From assembly GCA_910584045.1 (NCBI GenBank), contig CAJTYO010000001.1, positions 68,174 to 132,173 on the forward strand: DNA of 64,000 bases, in the 5' to 3' direction. Position 1 is the first letter of the stretch, and every line of letters starts with the position of its first letter. The notes under the pieces were generated by a model. That model made no database searches. It was not told where the DNA came from and worked only from the letters and a program-made list of their open reading frames with translations. Position numbers and translations under genes: made by a program. Origin of the DNA: an uncultured Oscillospiraceae bacterium. Lineage in GTDB: Bacteria; Bacillota; Clostridia; Oscillospirales; Oscillospiraceae. Below, piece by piece: positions 7,851 to 16,601 of the stretch.

Positions 7851-7899
7851 CGGTGAAAAAATTTGGCGGACCGTCTTCGCTCCGCCGTAAAGAGACAGG

Positions 7900-9114
7900 C
7901 TACAGCCGCTGCGTCAGCCTCTCGGCGATCTCGTCCAGAAACGCCTCGGAGCTCACCGCCCGGGCCTGAAAGCCCGGCTCTGCCAGTCCCACCAGGTCCT
8001 TTGTCATGATCCCCGCGCCCAGAGTGGCGAAGCAGGCCTCCTCCAGCTTCCCTGCGAAGCGGACCAGATCCTCCAGCCCGTCCAGCTCGCCCCGCTTCCG
8101 CAGCGCGCCGGACCAGGCGAAGATGGTGGCCATGGAGTTGGTGGAGGTCTTCTCCCCCGCCAGATACTTGTAGTAGTGTCTGGTCACAGTGCCGTGGGCG
8201 GCCTCGAACTCCGTCGCGCCGTCGGGGGAGACCAGCACGGAGGTCATCATGGCCAGCGAGCCGAAGGCAGTGGAGACCATGTCGCTCATCACGTCGCCGT
8301 CATAGTTCTTGCAGGCCCAGATGTACCCGCCCTCGCTGCGGATAACCCGGGCCACCGCGTCGTCGATGAGCGTGTAAAAATAGGAGATGCCCAGCTCCTC
8401 AAATCTGCTCCTGTAGCCCTCGTACTCCTCCTCAAATATTTTCTTAAACTCCCCGTCATAGACCTTGGCTATGGTGTCCTTGGTGGAGAACCACAGATCC
8501 TGCTTTGTATCCACGGCGTACTGAAAGCAGGACCGGGCGAAGGAGCGGATGGACCGGTCCTTGTTGTGGGCCCCCTGCCAGACGGTGGGGCCGTCGGTTT
8601 TCTGGACGGTGACCGTTTTCTCCTCCGTGCCGTCGTCGCTTTTAAAGGTCATGGTGCATGTCCCCGGCTTATCCGTGGCGAAGTCCACGCTCTTGTATAC
8701 GTCGCCGTAGGCGTGCCGGGCGATGGTAATGGGCTTCTTCCAGTTTTTCACCACCGGCCGGATGGCGTCGATGCAGATGGGGGTCCGGAACACGGTGCCA
8801 TCCAGAATGCTGCGGATGGTGCCGTTGGGGCTCTTCCACATCTCTGTGAGCTGGGGGTACTCCTCCATCCGCTGCTTGTTGGGGGTAATGGTGGCGCACT
8901 TGACGGCCACGCCGTATTTCTTCGCGGCGTTGGCCGCGTCCACGGTGACCTGGTCCTTTGTTTCGTTCCGGTGCAGCAGGCCCAAGTCGTAGTATTCCGT
9001 CTTCAAATCCACAAAGGGGAGGATCAGTTTTTCCTTAATCATGGCCCACAGGATGCGGGTCATTTCGTCGCCGTCCATCTCCACGAGCGGGGTGGTCATT
9101 TTGATTTTTTCCAT
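7900..9114 (-). CDS. icd: NADP-dependent isocitrate dehydrogenase (eukaryotic-type)
   Basis: 404 aa. Oxidative decarboxylation of isocitrate to 2-oxoglutarate with NADP. The N-terminal VEMDGDEMTRILW, the SPNGTIRSILDGTVFRTPI substrate loop, and the CKNYDGDVMSDMV and AAHGTVTRHY segments are those of the approximately 400-residue homodimeric NADP-IDH subfamily shared by eukaryotes and many bacteria, not the E. coli type. The chosen ATG at 9114 gives the usual N-terminus and has AAGGTG upstream; an in-frame extension of 42 codons is not family-like. It lies downstream of the aconitase-family gene on the same strand, suggesting a shared role in 2-oxoglutarate and glutamate supply. Confidence 0.95.
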   Translation of the reverse strand: MEKIKMTTPLVEMDGDEMTRILWAMIKEKLILPFVDLKTEYYDLGLLHRNETKDQVTVDAANAAKKYGVAVKCATITPNKQRMEEYPQLTEMWKSPNGTIRSILDGTVFRTPICIDAIRPVVKNWKKPITIARHAYGDVYKSVDFATDKPGTCTMTFKSDDGTEEKTVTVQKTDGPTVWQGAHNKDRSIRSFARSCFQYAVDTKQDLWFSTKDTIAKVYDGEFKKIFEEEYEGYRSRFEELGISYFYTLIDDAVARVIRSEGGYIWACKNYDGDVMSDMVSTAFGSLAMMTSVLVSPDGATEFEAAHGTVTRHYYKYLAGEKTSTNSMATIFAWSGALRKRGELDGLEDLVRFAGKLEEACFATLGAGIMTKDLVGLAEPGFQARAVSSEAFLDEIAERLTQRL

Positions 9115-9286
9115 AACAGATACGCACCTTTCCCGCCGCTTCCGTCCGCAGTCTGATGCGTGAAGCGGCTTCTTTACTATGTTGTCGGAGGTTTTATTCC
9201 CTCCCTTTTCAAATTGGTGTTGCTCAATGCCATTTGACAAAATGAACCGTCATGGTATCTAAAGCGAGCAGTTGCCCTTTGGATAT

Positions 9287-9475
9287 TCACGATAAGATAC
9301 TTGCAATAATAGCAATCGTGCAAACTAATATTACTCCCACACTACATACGATAATCACTTTTTTAACCTGTTTATTCCCATTTACCGCCGTATCTATTAT
9401 ATCTGAAAATGAAGCGCAAAAAATGGCAGCTATCATCAACAATACAGGCATGAACAATAAAAAAAGTTTTTCCAT
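9287..9475 (-). CDS. Small predicted membrane protein (62 aa)
   Basis: A 62-residue ORF with two hydrophobic segments (residues about 4-22 and 41-60) separated by a polar loop with NGNKQVKK. The ATG follows GAGGATGG with good spacing. The local DNA is clearly more AT-rich than the flanking icd and acn genes, so it may have arrived with the adjacent scar. I do not recognise it. The opposite strand also has an open frame, so the gene call is moderate. Confidence 0.5.
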   Translation of the reverse strand: MEKLFLLFMPVLLMIAAIFCASFSDIIDTAVNGNKQVKKVIIVCSVGVILVCTIAIIASILS

Positions 9476-9539
9476 ATTTCCATCCTCAGCTTCCGATTTG
9501 CGAGCTGGTTATAGTACATAGTTATTACTGCATCAACCC

Positions 9540-9990
9540 GGTTTTGTAAAAACTGCCAAAGTGATACCTCGGCGACACTTTTCTCAAAAGGGACTTTATT
9601 CCACTGTTTCGCTTTCCCCCGGAGGCGGAAAACCGGCTGGGTTTCCCCAAAACCGCAAGGTTTTTTTTAACCGGCTGGGGTTTTCTCAAAACCCCATGGC
9701 CTTTTCAAAAACCGAAGGGGTTTCTGATAGCCCACTCCAGCCTGACAGGGTTCGCGTGCGCGAATTCTGTCCCTGCAAGCAGGTAAAATATGAATATTCT
9801 GTGAACACTCCGAAACGGTTGCACGTTTGCGTGCAACTTTGGGCCTTTTCCGCCCATTTATGTAGGGAGCACTAACCACCGTGGTAACCAGGCCCAAAAG
9901 TAAGTGCAGCCAGGCCGAGCGCTAGGCCGCGTGCGGCGGATCAATCAGGAAGACCGCACAAAGCGCACCTTGACAACTCAATCAGTCAAC
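9540..9990. other. Intergenic scar resembling the end of a mobilizable element
   Basis: No convincing gene. The stretch holds three imperfect copies of an AACCGGCTGGGGTTTTC-like unit (about 9630-9730), poly-T and poly-A runs, and a perfect 8-bp hairpin with TTTG loop (9818-9837) just before a conserved-looking CATTTATGTAGGGAGCACTA stretch. On the minus strand a 76-codon open frame (9667-9897) reads through it but has no ribosome site. In my memory such sequence precedes relaxase genes of clostridial mobilizable elements, but no relaxase, integrase or attachment repeat is present. Confidence 0.4.
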
Positions 9991-10002
9991 AAATTGGCGA
10001 AA

Positions 10003-12264
10003 TCAATTTTTTCCATACCCCGCCGCATAGTAGTTCATCAAACAGCCCTCCTGAAGGATGAGCCGCTCATCAGCGGTCAGCCCCGCGCAGCGGAGCGTCA
10101 GCTCGCGGACGGAACCGCCGGCGCAAATCGCCTTGGCGGGGATGTCCTCCACCCCCTCCGCGATGGCCCTCTTCACGCCGGGAATGTACACCCAGTCGCC
10201 CTCCTCCAGGGGGAACGCCGCCCCCTCCGGGAGCGTAAAAGGCACGATGCCCCAGTTGATGCAGTTGGACCGATACCGCTTGGTGGCGTACTCATAGCAG
10301 ATATTGGCAAAGCCCCCCAGCACCTTCTGACAGCTGGCGGCCTGCTCCCGAGCGGAGCCGTCGCCGGGCCGGTTGGCGAATACGCAGGAGCCCACCGTCG
10401 TGCGCCGCCCGTCGCCGCCCACCTTCTCCAGAACCGCCCGAATCTCCTCGGGTATCTCTCCGGCCTCCCGGGTCTCCTCCAGTGCGCGCACCGCCTTGCT
10501 GCGGCCCACGTACTCCGGGACCCGGCGGCTGAGGGCAAACTCGCTGAGCCCAATGGGGTTGGAGCGGTAGGAGCTGGTCTCCCCGGAGGGGATCAGCTCG
10601 TCGGTGGTGGTGACGGGATCGTGGATCACCGCGCACAGCTTCACCAGCAGGTCCTCCTCCAGCCTGGGCATGTGGGGCCAGTCCTTGATGTTGGGCCCAT
10701 AGCGGAGCTCCGCCTCCGGCTCGGCCCTGCCGAAGCCCTCATAGCACCGCTTTGCATAGACGCCGCCGTCATAGCGGTATGCCAGCTCCTCCGCGCCGGG
10801 CGCCTCATACTCGACGTCGGTGGCCGCCGTCAGCACGCCGCCGTTCCTGGCGGTGGCGGCGATGGACCGTGCGTCCATCAGGGCCACGGCGGAGATTTGG
10901 CCGTTTCCGGGCTTGCTGCCCTCCCGGTTGGCGAAATTCCGGGTGGCGTGGCGGATGGACAGGGCGTTGTTGGCCGGCGTGTCCCCCGCGCCGAAGCAGG
11001 GGCCGCAGAAGGCCGGCTTCATCACACACCCGGCCTCCATCAGCTTCTCCGCCGCCCCGCACCGGGTGACCGCCAGAGAGATGGGTGTGGAGGATGGATA
11101 GACGCTCATGTCAAAGAACCCGTTCCCAATGGACTGCCCATCCAGAATATGCGCCGCCTCCACAATATTCTCGTACATGCCGCCGGAGCAGCCCACGATG
11201 ACCCCCTGCTCGCAGGTGACTTTTCCGTCCACGATGTTCCGGCGCAGATCCAGCTTCACCCTGCCGCCCAGCTGCCTGTTGCAGGCGTCCTCCGCCTCGG
11301 CGAAAATCCGCTCCGGCTCCGCCTGAAGCTCGTGGACCGTGTAGGCAATGGAGGGGTGGAAGGGCAGAGCGATCATGCATTCCACCCTGCTGAGATCGAC
11401 CCTGACGACGCTGTCGTAATATGCGCCGTTCCGGGGCTTCAGCTCTCGGAAGTCCTCGGGCCGCCCGATGTTCTCGTAGTACCTCCGGACGGTCTCGTCC
11501 GTCTCCCAGATGGAGGTCAGACAGCTGGTCTCGGTGGTCATCACGTCGATGCCGATGCGGTAGTCGCAGCTGAGCTCCCTCACCCCGGGCCCCGCGAACT
11601 CCAGCACCTTGTTCTTCACGTCCCCCTTAGGGAAGGTGGCGGCCACCAGCGCGATGGCCACGTCCTGGGGCCCCACGCCCCTCCGGGGTCTGCCCTCCAG
11701 CCAGACCAGCACCACCTCCGGCGCGGCCACGTCGTAGGTGTTCTCCAGCAGCTGCTTGACCAGCTCGCCGCCGCCCTCGCCCACGCCCATGCAGCCGTAA
11801 GCGCCGTACCGGGTGTGGGAGTCGGAGCCCAGGATCATTTTCCCGCAGCCAGCCAGCCGCTCCCGGGCATACTGGTGGATGACGGCCTGATTGGCGGGGA
11901 CGTAGATGCCGCCGTACTTTCTGGCGGCGGACAGGCCGAAGGCGTGGTCGTCCTCATTGATGGTGCCGCCCACGGCGCACAGGGAGTTGTGGCAGTTGGT
12001 CATGGCGTAGGGGAGGGGAAATTCCTTCAGCCCGCTGGCCTTGGCGGTCTGGATGATGCCCACGAAGGTGATGTCGTGGGAGATGAGCGCATCGAATTTG
12101 AGACGCAGCTTTTTGGGGTCCGTTCCCCTGTTGTGGGAGCGCAGGATGGAGTAGGCAATGGTCCTCTCCCGTGCCTCGTCCGGGAGAGGCTGTCCCTGGG
12201 CCTGGCCGGCGGGAACGATCTGTCCGTCCAGCAGATACGCCCCCTCTTTAATGACTTCTACCAT
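10003..12264 (-). CDS. Aconitase-family hydratase
   Basis: 753 aa. Aconitase-superfamily enzyme; most likely isomerises citrate to isocitrate or a related tricarboxylic acid using a [4Fe-4S] cluster. Visible are NCHNSLCAVGG, the DSHTRYGA motif, VGCSGGMYENI, the FCGPCFGAG cluster ligands (CxxC), and the C-terminal swivelling domain with KRYRSNCINWG. It belongs to the hydratase branch that is distinct from canonical AcnA and AcnB. The ATG at 12264 follows GGAGGAAAG; 35 upstream codons in frame lack a start signal. It precedes icd on the same strand, although a 0.9 kb gap intervenes. Confidence 0.85.
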   Translation of the reverse strand: MVEVIKEGAYLLDGQIVPAGQAQGQPLPDEARERTIAYSILRSHNRGTDPKKLRLKFDALISHDITFVGIIQTAKASGLKEFPLPYAMTNCHNSLCAVGGTINEDDHAFGLSAARKYGGIYVPANQAVIHQYARERLAGCGKMILGSDSHTRYGAYGCMGVGEGGGELVKQLLENTYDVAAPEVVLVWLEGRPRRGVGPQDVAIALVAATFPKGDVKNKVLEFAGPGVRELSCDYRIGIDVMTTETSCLTSIWETDETVRRYYENIGRPEDFRELKPRNGAYYDSVVRVDLSRVECMIALPFHPSIAYTVHELQAEPERIFAEAEDACNRQLGGRVKLDLRRNIVDGKVTCEQGVIVGCSGGMYENIVEAAHILDGQSIGNGFFDMSVYPSSTPISLAVTRCGAAEKLMEAGCVMKPAFCGPCFGAGDTPANNALSIRHATRNFANREGSKPGNGQISAVALMDARSIAATARNGGVLTAATDVEYEAPGAEELAYRYDGGVYAKRCYEGFGRAEPEAELRYGPNIKDWPHMPRLEEDLLVKLCAVIHDPVTTTDELIPSGETSSYRSNPIGLSEFALSRRVPEYVGRSKAVRALEETREAGEIPEEIRAVLEKVGGDGRRTTVGSCVFANRPGDGSAREQAASCQKVLGGFANICYEYATKRYRSNCINWGIVPFTLPEGAAFPLEEGDWVYIPGVKRAIAEGVEDIPAKAICAGGSVRELTLRCAGLTADERLILQEGCLMNYYAAGYGKN

Positions 12265-12326
12265 ACGATCTTTCCTCCGTTTATCAGCGGCAGGCTTCCC
12301 ATCCCGCCGCCGGATTTGACGCTTTG

Positions 12327-12367
12327 AGTGTATCACAGAGTCCGGTGATTGTGAATACTTCACAATC
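12327..12367 (-). promoter_or_regulatory. Putative promoter and operator of the aconitase-family gene
   Basis: A perfect 9-bp inverted repeat (12347-12355 and 12359-12367, spacer TAC) of TTGTGAA-TAC-TTCACAA type overlaps a weak -35 TTCACA (12350-12355, minus) paired at 17 bp with -10 TACACT (12327-12332). The half-sites resemble Rex and CRP/FNR half-sites, but the 3-bp spacer is one shorter than the usual Rex operator. Confidence 0.5.
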
Positions 12368-12687
12368 AAAAAGTTTTTGTGATGTCAATTTTTGTACAGA
12401 TGACGAACAAATAGGACCCAATTGAACAATTTTGCATTGAAGCGGAGGCAATCCTGCAAAAATGTGTCAATTATGCAGGAAAACATGCATACAGGCAGGC
12501 GCACAATGAAAAATCCACTCCCCGCCGCCGCAAAAAAATGCACAAACCGTCCAGGTGTGCGGCGGCAAAGGGTGCGTGTTATTGTCGTATTTCAGTCTGC
12601 CGCCGGTCCGCAGTATGCCGCATTTCCGGCCGCGCGGAAAGCACGCCTCCTTCACATTGCATCGGACTCCCCCGCGCGTTTTCCCGG
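12368..12687. other. Intergenic region between the aconitase-family gene and polA
   Basis: No gene seen. It contains a possible 9-bp GCCGCCGCA/TGCGGCGGC stem with a long loop (about 12525-12566) and otherwise low-complexity A-rich stretches. Confidence 0.4.
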
Positions 12688-12716
12688 TTGTAATTTCCAC
12701 GGAAACGTGGTATACT
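12688..12716 (+). promoter_or_regulatory. Promoter of polA with palindrome in the spacer
   Basis: -35 TTGTAA (12688-12693) and -10 TATACT (12711-12716) at 17 bp. The spacer holds a 5-bp inverted repeat CCACG-GAAA-CGTGG (12697-12710), ending at the -10, a possible operator. Confidence 0.65.
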
Positions 12717-12807
12717 TTTCCCAACAGGATGAAACATCCCCTGCGCCCCGGCGCGGTATCTGGAAGCAGGCCGCCCCGGGGTGCGGCCTGCAATAGGAGA
12801 AACCTGT

Positions 12808-15459
12808 ATGAGCAACAAACTGATGGTCATCGACGGCAACAGCATCGTCAACCGCTCCTTTTACGGCGTCCGCCCCCTGACCACCCGGGACGGGCTGTAT
12901 ACCAACGCGGTCTATGGCTTCGTCACCACCCTCCAGCGCCTGCTGGACGAGGAGAAGCCCGAGGCTCTGTGCGTCACCTTCGACCGCCGGGAGCCCACCT
13001 TCCGCCACCTGTCCTATGAGGGCTACAAGGCCCAGCGCAAGGGGATGCCCGAGGAGCTGGCCCAGCAGATGCCCGTGCTCAAAGAGGTGCTGGACGCCAT
13101 GGACGTGCCCCGCTACGAGCTGGCGGGCTACGAGGCGGACGACCTCATCGGCACCATCTCCCGGAAGTGCGAGGCAAAGGGCTGGGAGTGCGTGGTGGTC
13201 ACCGGGGACAAGGACAGCCTCCAGCTGGTGACGGAGAAAACAAAGGTGAAGCTGGTGTCCACCCGCATGGGCCAGACCACCACCAGGGATATGACCCCCG
13301 AGAGCTTCCGGGAGGTCTACGGCTTCGACCCCATTCACATCATCGACCTGAAGGCCCTGATGGGCGACGCGTCGGACAACATCCCCGGTGTGAAGGGCGT
13401 GGGGGAGAAGACCGCCATGGCCCTGGTGCAGCAGTACCAGACCATTGACGCGCTGTACGAGGCCATGCCGGAGGTGGAGGCCAAGCCAGCCGCCGTCAAA
13501 AAGCTGGCCGAGGGGGAGGAGAGCGCCAGGATGAGCTATCGCCTGGCCACCATTATCACCGATGCGCCCCTGGAATTCGACCCGGCGGAGAATCTGCGCC
13601 GTCCGGCGAAGCCGGAGCTGTACGGCGTTTTTTTGCGGCTGGAGTTCAACAAACTTATTGAAAAAATGGGGCTCACCGCCCAGGAGGAAGCGGCGAAGCC
13701 GGAGACGGCGGACTACGCCGTCCATGCGGAGCGGGTGACGGACGGGACGAAGGCGGAGGAGGTCCTGGCGGCCCTCCGGAGGGCGGACCATGTGGCCCTG
13801 CTGGCTCTGCCGGACCTCGCCGCCGTTGCGGTCCGGTGCGAGACGGGGCCGGGTACCGGCCTTGCGGCGACATTCTCCTTCAGCGGCTACAGCGGGGACT
13901 GGAACAAGCTGCTGGCCGCCCTGTTCTCCCCGGAGATCAAAAAGGTCTCCCACGACGTGAAGGACCTGACCCGGACGCTGCTGGAAAACGGCCTGCCTGC
14001 GGAGGGCTTTATCTTCGACACCGCTCTTGCGGGCTATCTGCTGGACGCAACGGCGGGACATTACGACGTCGGGCGGCTGTTCGCCTCCTGGTTCCGGGAG
14101 GAGCTGCCCAGGCCGCTGTATCTGGAGCCGGACGCCTTCTCCGTGCTGGGGGATGCGGCGCAGGCGGAGGCGTCCTTTCTCAGCTATACCGCCGCCGTGG
14201 ACGCGCTGTACGAGGCCATGCTGCCCAAACTGAAGGAGACGGGGACGGACTGGCTGTATCTCAACGTAGAGCTGCCCCTGTGCCGAGTGCTGGCGGAGAT
14301 GGAGACGGCGGGGTTCCGGGTGGACGCCCGGGCGCTGCAGTCCTTCGGGGAGACTCTGACGGCGGCGATCAGGACGCTGGAGGAAAAAATCTACTCCTAT
14401 GCCGGGAGGTTCAACATCAATTCCCCCAAGCAGCTGGGAGAGGTCCTCTTCGAGAAGCTGGGGATGCCCGCCTATAAAAAGACCAAGACCGGCTACTCCA
14501 CCAGTGCGGAGGTTCTGGACAAGCTCCGGGGCCAGCATCCCATCGTGGGGGAGGTCCTGGAGTACCGGCAGTACGCCAAGCTGAAAAGCACCTACGTGGA
14601 CGGCCTGCTGAAGGTTATTTCCCCTGACGGGCGTGTGCGCACCAGCTTCCAGATGACCGTCACCGCCACCGGGAGACTGAGCTCCACCGAGCCCAATTTG
14701 CAGAACATCCCCACCCGCACCGAGCTGGGCAGCGAGCTGCGGCGCATGTTCACGGCGGAGCCGGGAATGGTGCTGGTGGACGCGGACTACAGCCAGATCG
14801 AACTGAGGCTGCTGGCCCACATCTCCGGGGATAAGGCCATGCAGGAGGCGTTCCTCTCCGGCGAGGATTTCCACACCGTCACCGCCGCCCACGTCTTCGG
14901 CGTGCCCCTGGAGCAGGTCACCGCCAACATGCGCCGGGCGGCCAAGGCGGTAAACTTCGGCATCGTCTACGGCATCTCCGCCTTCTCCCTGTCTCAGGAC
15001 CTGGCCGTGCCGGTGGCGGAGGCCAAGGACTATATGGCGGCCTACTTCGCCCGGTTCCCGGAGGTCAAGGCCTATATGGACGGCGTGGTGAAAAAGGCCC
15101 GGGCGGACGGCTACGTGGAGACCATGTTCCGCCGCCGCCGGGCGCTGCCGGAGATCAAGGCCAGCAACTTCAACACCCGCTCCTTTGGTGAGAGGGTGGC
15201 GCTGAACATGCCCATCCAGGGGGCGGCGGCGGACATCATCAAGCTGGCCATGGTCCGGGTATTTGACCGGCTGCGGCGGGAGGACCTGGGGGCGCGGCTT
15301 CTGATGCAGGTTCACGACGAGCTGATCGTGGAGTGTCCGGAGGACAGGGCCGAGCAGGTCAGAGCCCTGCTTACGGAGGAGATGGAGGGGGTGTACGCCC
15401 TGACCGTTCCCCTGACGGCGGAGGCCCACGTGGGAAAGAACTGGCTGGAGGCGAAATAG
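12808..15459 (+). CDS. polA: DNA polymerase I
   Basis: 883 aa, full length. Residues 1 to about 290 are the 5'-3' exonuclease (FDRREPTFRHLSYEGYKAQR, YEADDLIGTI, ALMGDASDNIPGVKGVGEKTA). Residues about 300-480 are a degenerate 3'-5' exonuclease domain: the DxE metal motif is missing, so proofreading is probably lost, as in many Firmicutes. The polymerase domain follows with motif A VLVDADYSQIELRLLAH, motif B RRAAKAVNFGIVYG and motif C QVHDELIVE. It serves Okazaki-fragment processing and repair. The start at 12808 follows AGGAGA. Confidence 0.97.
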   Translation: MSNKLMVIDGNSIVNRSFYGVRPLTTRDGLYTNAVYGFVTTLQRLLDEEKPEALCVTFDRREPTFRHLSYEGYKAQRKGMPEELAQQMPVLKEVLDAMDVPRYELAGYEADDLIGTISRKCEAKGWECVVVTGDKDSLQLVTEKTKVKLVSTRMGQTTTRDMTPESFREVYGFDPIHIIDLKALMGDASDNIPGVKGVGEKTAMALVQQYQTIDALYEAMPEVEAKPAAVKKLAEGEESARMSYRLATIITDAPLEFDPAENLRRPAKPELYGVFLRLEFNKLIEKMGLTAQEEAAKPETADYAVHAERVTDGTKAEEVLAALRRADHVALLALPDLAAVAVRCETGPGTGLAATFSFSGYSGDWNKLLAALFSPEIKKVSHDVKDLTRTLLENGLPAEGFIFDTALAGYLLDATAGHYDVGRLFASWFREELPRPLYLEPDAFSVLGDAAQAEASFLSYTAAVDALYEAMLPKLKETGTDWLYLNVELPLCRVLAEMETAGFRVDARALQSFGETLTAAIRTLEEKIYSYAGRFNINSPKQLGEVLFEKLGMPAYKKTKTGYSTSAEVLDKLRGQHPIVGEVLEYRQYAKLKSTYVDGLLKVISPDGRVRTSFQMTVTATGRLSSTEPNLQNIPTRTELGSELRRMFTAEPGMVLVDADYSQIELRLLAHISGDKAMQEAFLSGEDFHTVTAAHVFGVPLEQVTANMRRAAKAVNFGIVYGISAFSLSQDLAVPVAEAKDYMAAYFARFPEVKAYMDGVVKKARADGYVETMFRRRRALPEIKASNFNTRSFGERVALNMPIQGAAADIIKLAMVRVFDRLRREDLGARLLMQVHDELIVECPEDRAEQVRALLTEEMEGVYALTVPLTAEAHVGKNWLEAK

Positions 15460-15462
15460 GCG

Positions 15463-15918
15463 ATGGCGTTTCAGATTGTCCCCATGACCGCCGGCCACCT
15501 GGACCAGGCGGAGGCTGTGGAAAAAACCTGTTTTCCGGAGGACCCCTGGTCCCGGCAGATTCTGGAGGAAGCCCTGAACGGTGAAAACGCGGCCGCGTGG
15601 GCCGCCGTGGAGGAGGGCGCGCTTCTGGGCTATGTCTTTTTCTCCCGCGTTCTGGACGAGGGCAGCGTGGACAATATTGCCGTTCTGCCCGCGGCGCGGC
15701 GGCGGGGCGCGGCGTCCGCCCTGCTGGAGGCCGCTCACCGCTGGGGACAGGAGCGGGGCGTGCGCATCTTTTTTCTGGAGGTGCGCGCCTCCAACGGAGG
15801 GGCCGCCGCCCTCTATCAGAAAATGGGCTATCAAGAGGCGGGGCGGCGGAGAAACTATTATCTGTCCCCGAGAGAAGATGCGATTATTATGAAATTGGAG
15901 CTTATGCCATGTACCTGA
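15463..15918 (+). CDS. rimI: Ribosomal protein bS18-alanine N-acetyltransferase
   Basis: 151 aa GNAT enzyme. RimI acetylates the N-terminal alanine of ribosomal protein S18. The acetyl-CoA motif is seen as VLPAARRRGAASALLEAAH, followed by FLEVRASNGGAAALYQKMGYQEAGRRRNYY, the RimI signature (LEVR.SN..A..LY...GF...G.R..YY). It starts four bases after the polA stop and is co-transcribed with it. Confidence 0.92.
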   Translation: MAFQIVPMTAGHLDQAEAVEKTCFPEDPWSRQILEEALNGENAAAWAAVEEGALLGYVFFSRVLDEGSVDNIAVLPAARRRGAASALLEAAHRWGQERGVRIFFLEVRASNGGAAALYQKMGYQEAGRRRNYYLSPREDAIIMKLELMPCT

Positions 15919-16511
15919 AAACAATGTCTCCGGAGGAGCTGCGCAGGGTCTACGAGACGGATCTGACCGAGGCCTTCCCTCCGGCGGAGCTGAAGCCGCT
16001 GGGCGCTATGGAGGCCATGCGGGCGCGGGGCGTATACGACCCGCTGTGCCTGTACGGCGAGTCGGGGGAGGCACTGGGATATATTCTGCTGTGGAAGCAC
16101 GAGGACGGACGGTATATTCTGATCGATTACCTCTGCGTCCCCGCCGGGAGGCGAAACGGCGGCCTGGGCGGGCAGCTGCTGCAGATGACCCGGACTCTGT
16201 ACCCGGAGGACACCGTCTTCATCATTGAGTCCGAGGCCCCCTCCGGCAGCGGGGCGGATGAGATGATCCGGCGGCGGCTGGGGTTCTACGCCAGGAACGG
16301 CGCAAGGACCCTGCACTATGACACCGCCCTCTTCGGCGTGCATTTTAAAACCCTGTGCTGGGCCGATCCTCCGCCGGAGGAGGCGGAGGTGCTGCAAAAG
16401 CACCAGGAGATTTACCAGCGGCAGTTTGACAGGGCGAACTACGACCGCTTTATCCAGATCCCCCTGGGGCCCGGCGAACAGCCCCGGCCGGTGTCGGACT
16501 GGACGGTGTGA
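15909..16511 (+). CDS. GNAT family N-acetyltransferase
   Basis: 200 aa, starting inside the last codons of rimI (10-base overlap). The acetyl-CoA-binding loop is seen as LCVPAGRRNGGLGGQLLQM, preceded by the beta-strand GYILLWKHEDGRYILIDYL. It lies in a polA-rimI-GNAT operon. The substrate cannot be inferred. The long C-terminal helix with KHQEIYQRQFDRANYDRFIQI is a feature of this clostridial subgroup rather than of RimI. Confidence 0.82.
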   Translation: MYLKTMSPEELRRVYETDLTEAFPPAELKPLGAMEAMRARGVYDPLCLYGESGEALGYILLWKHEDGRYILIDYLCVPAGRRNGGLGGQLLQMTRTLYPEDTVFIIESEAPSGSGADEMIRRRLGFYARNGARTLHYDTALFGVHFKTLCWADPPPEEAEVLQKHQEIYQRQFDRANYDRFIQIPLGPGEQPRPVSDWTV

Positions 16512-16547
16512 CGCGATTTCCCGAATTCAGGAGGGAAAAAGGTTGAA

Positions 16548-16588
16548 AACGTGCGGAGGCCGGGGCGATACCCCAGTCTCCGCACGTT
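16548..16588 (-). terminator. Hairpin between the GNAT gene and the convergent lipoprotein
   Basis: A perfect 11-bp stem (16548-16558 with 16578-16588) has an inner 4-bp GGGG/CCCC stem. On the minus strand it is followed by TTCAACCTTTTT, so it probably terminates the lipoprotein transcript, and perhaps both. Confidence 0.65.
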
Positions 16589-16601
16589 CCCGCAGAGCGG
16601 C

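Noticed and set aside
9667..9897. 76-codon minus-strand frame as a real gene
   Set aside because: No ribosome site, and it consists of the repeated scar sequence; treated as part of the element remnant.
12652..15924. 1090-codon open frame on the minus strand opposite polA
   Set aside because: It is an antisense shadow produced by high GC: no family motifs, His/Gly/Arg-rich composition, and polA on the plus strand is unmistakable. Similar long frames opposite acn, nrdD and cheA were dropped for the same reason.
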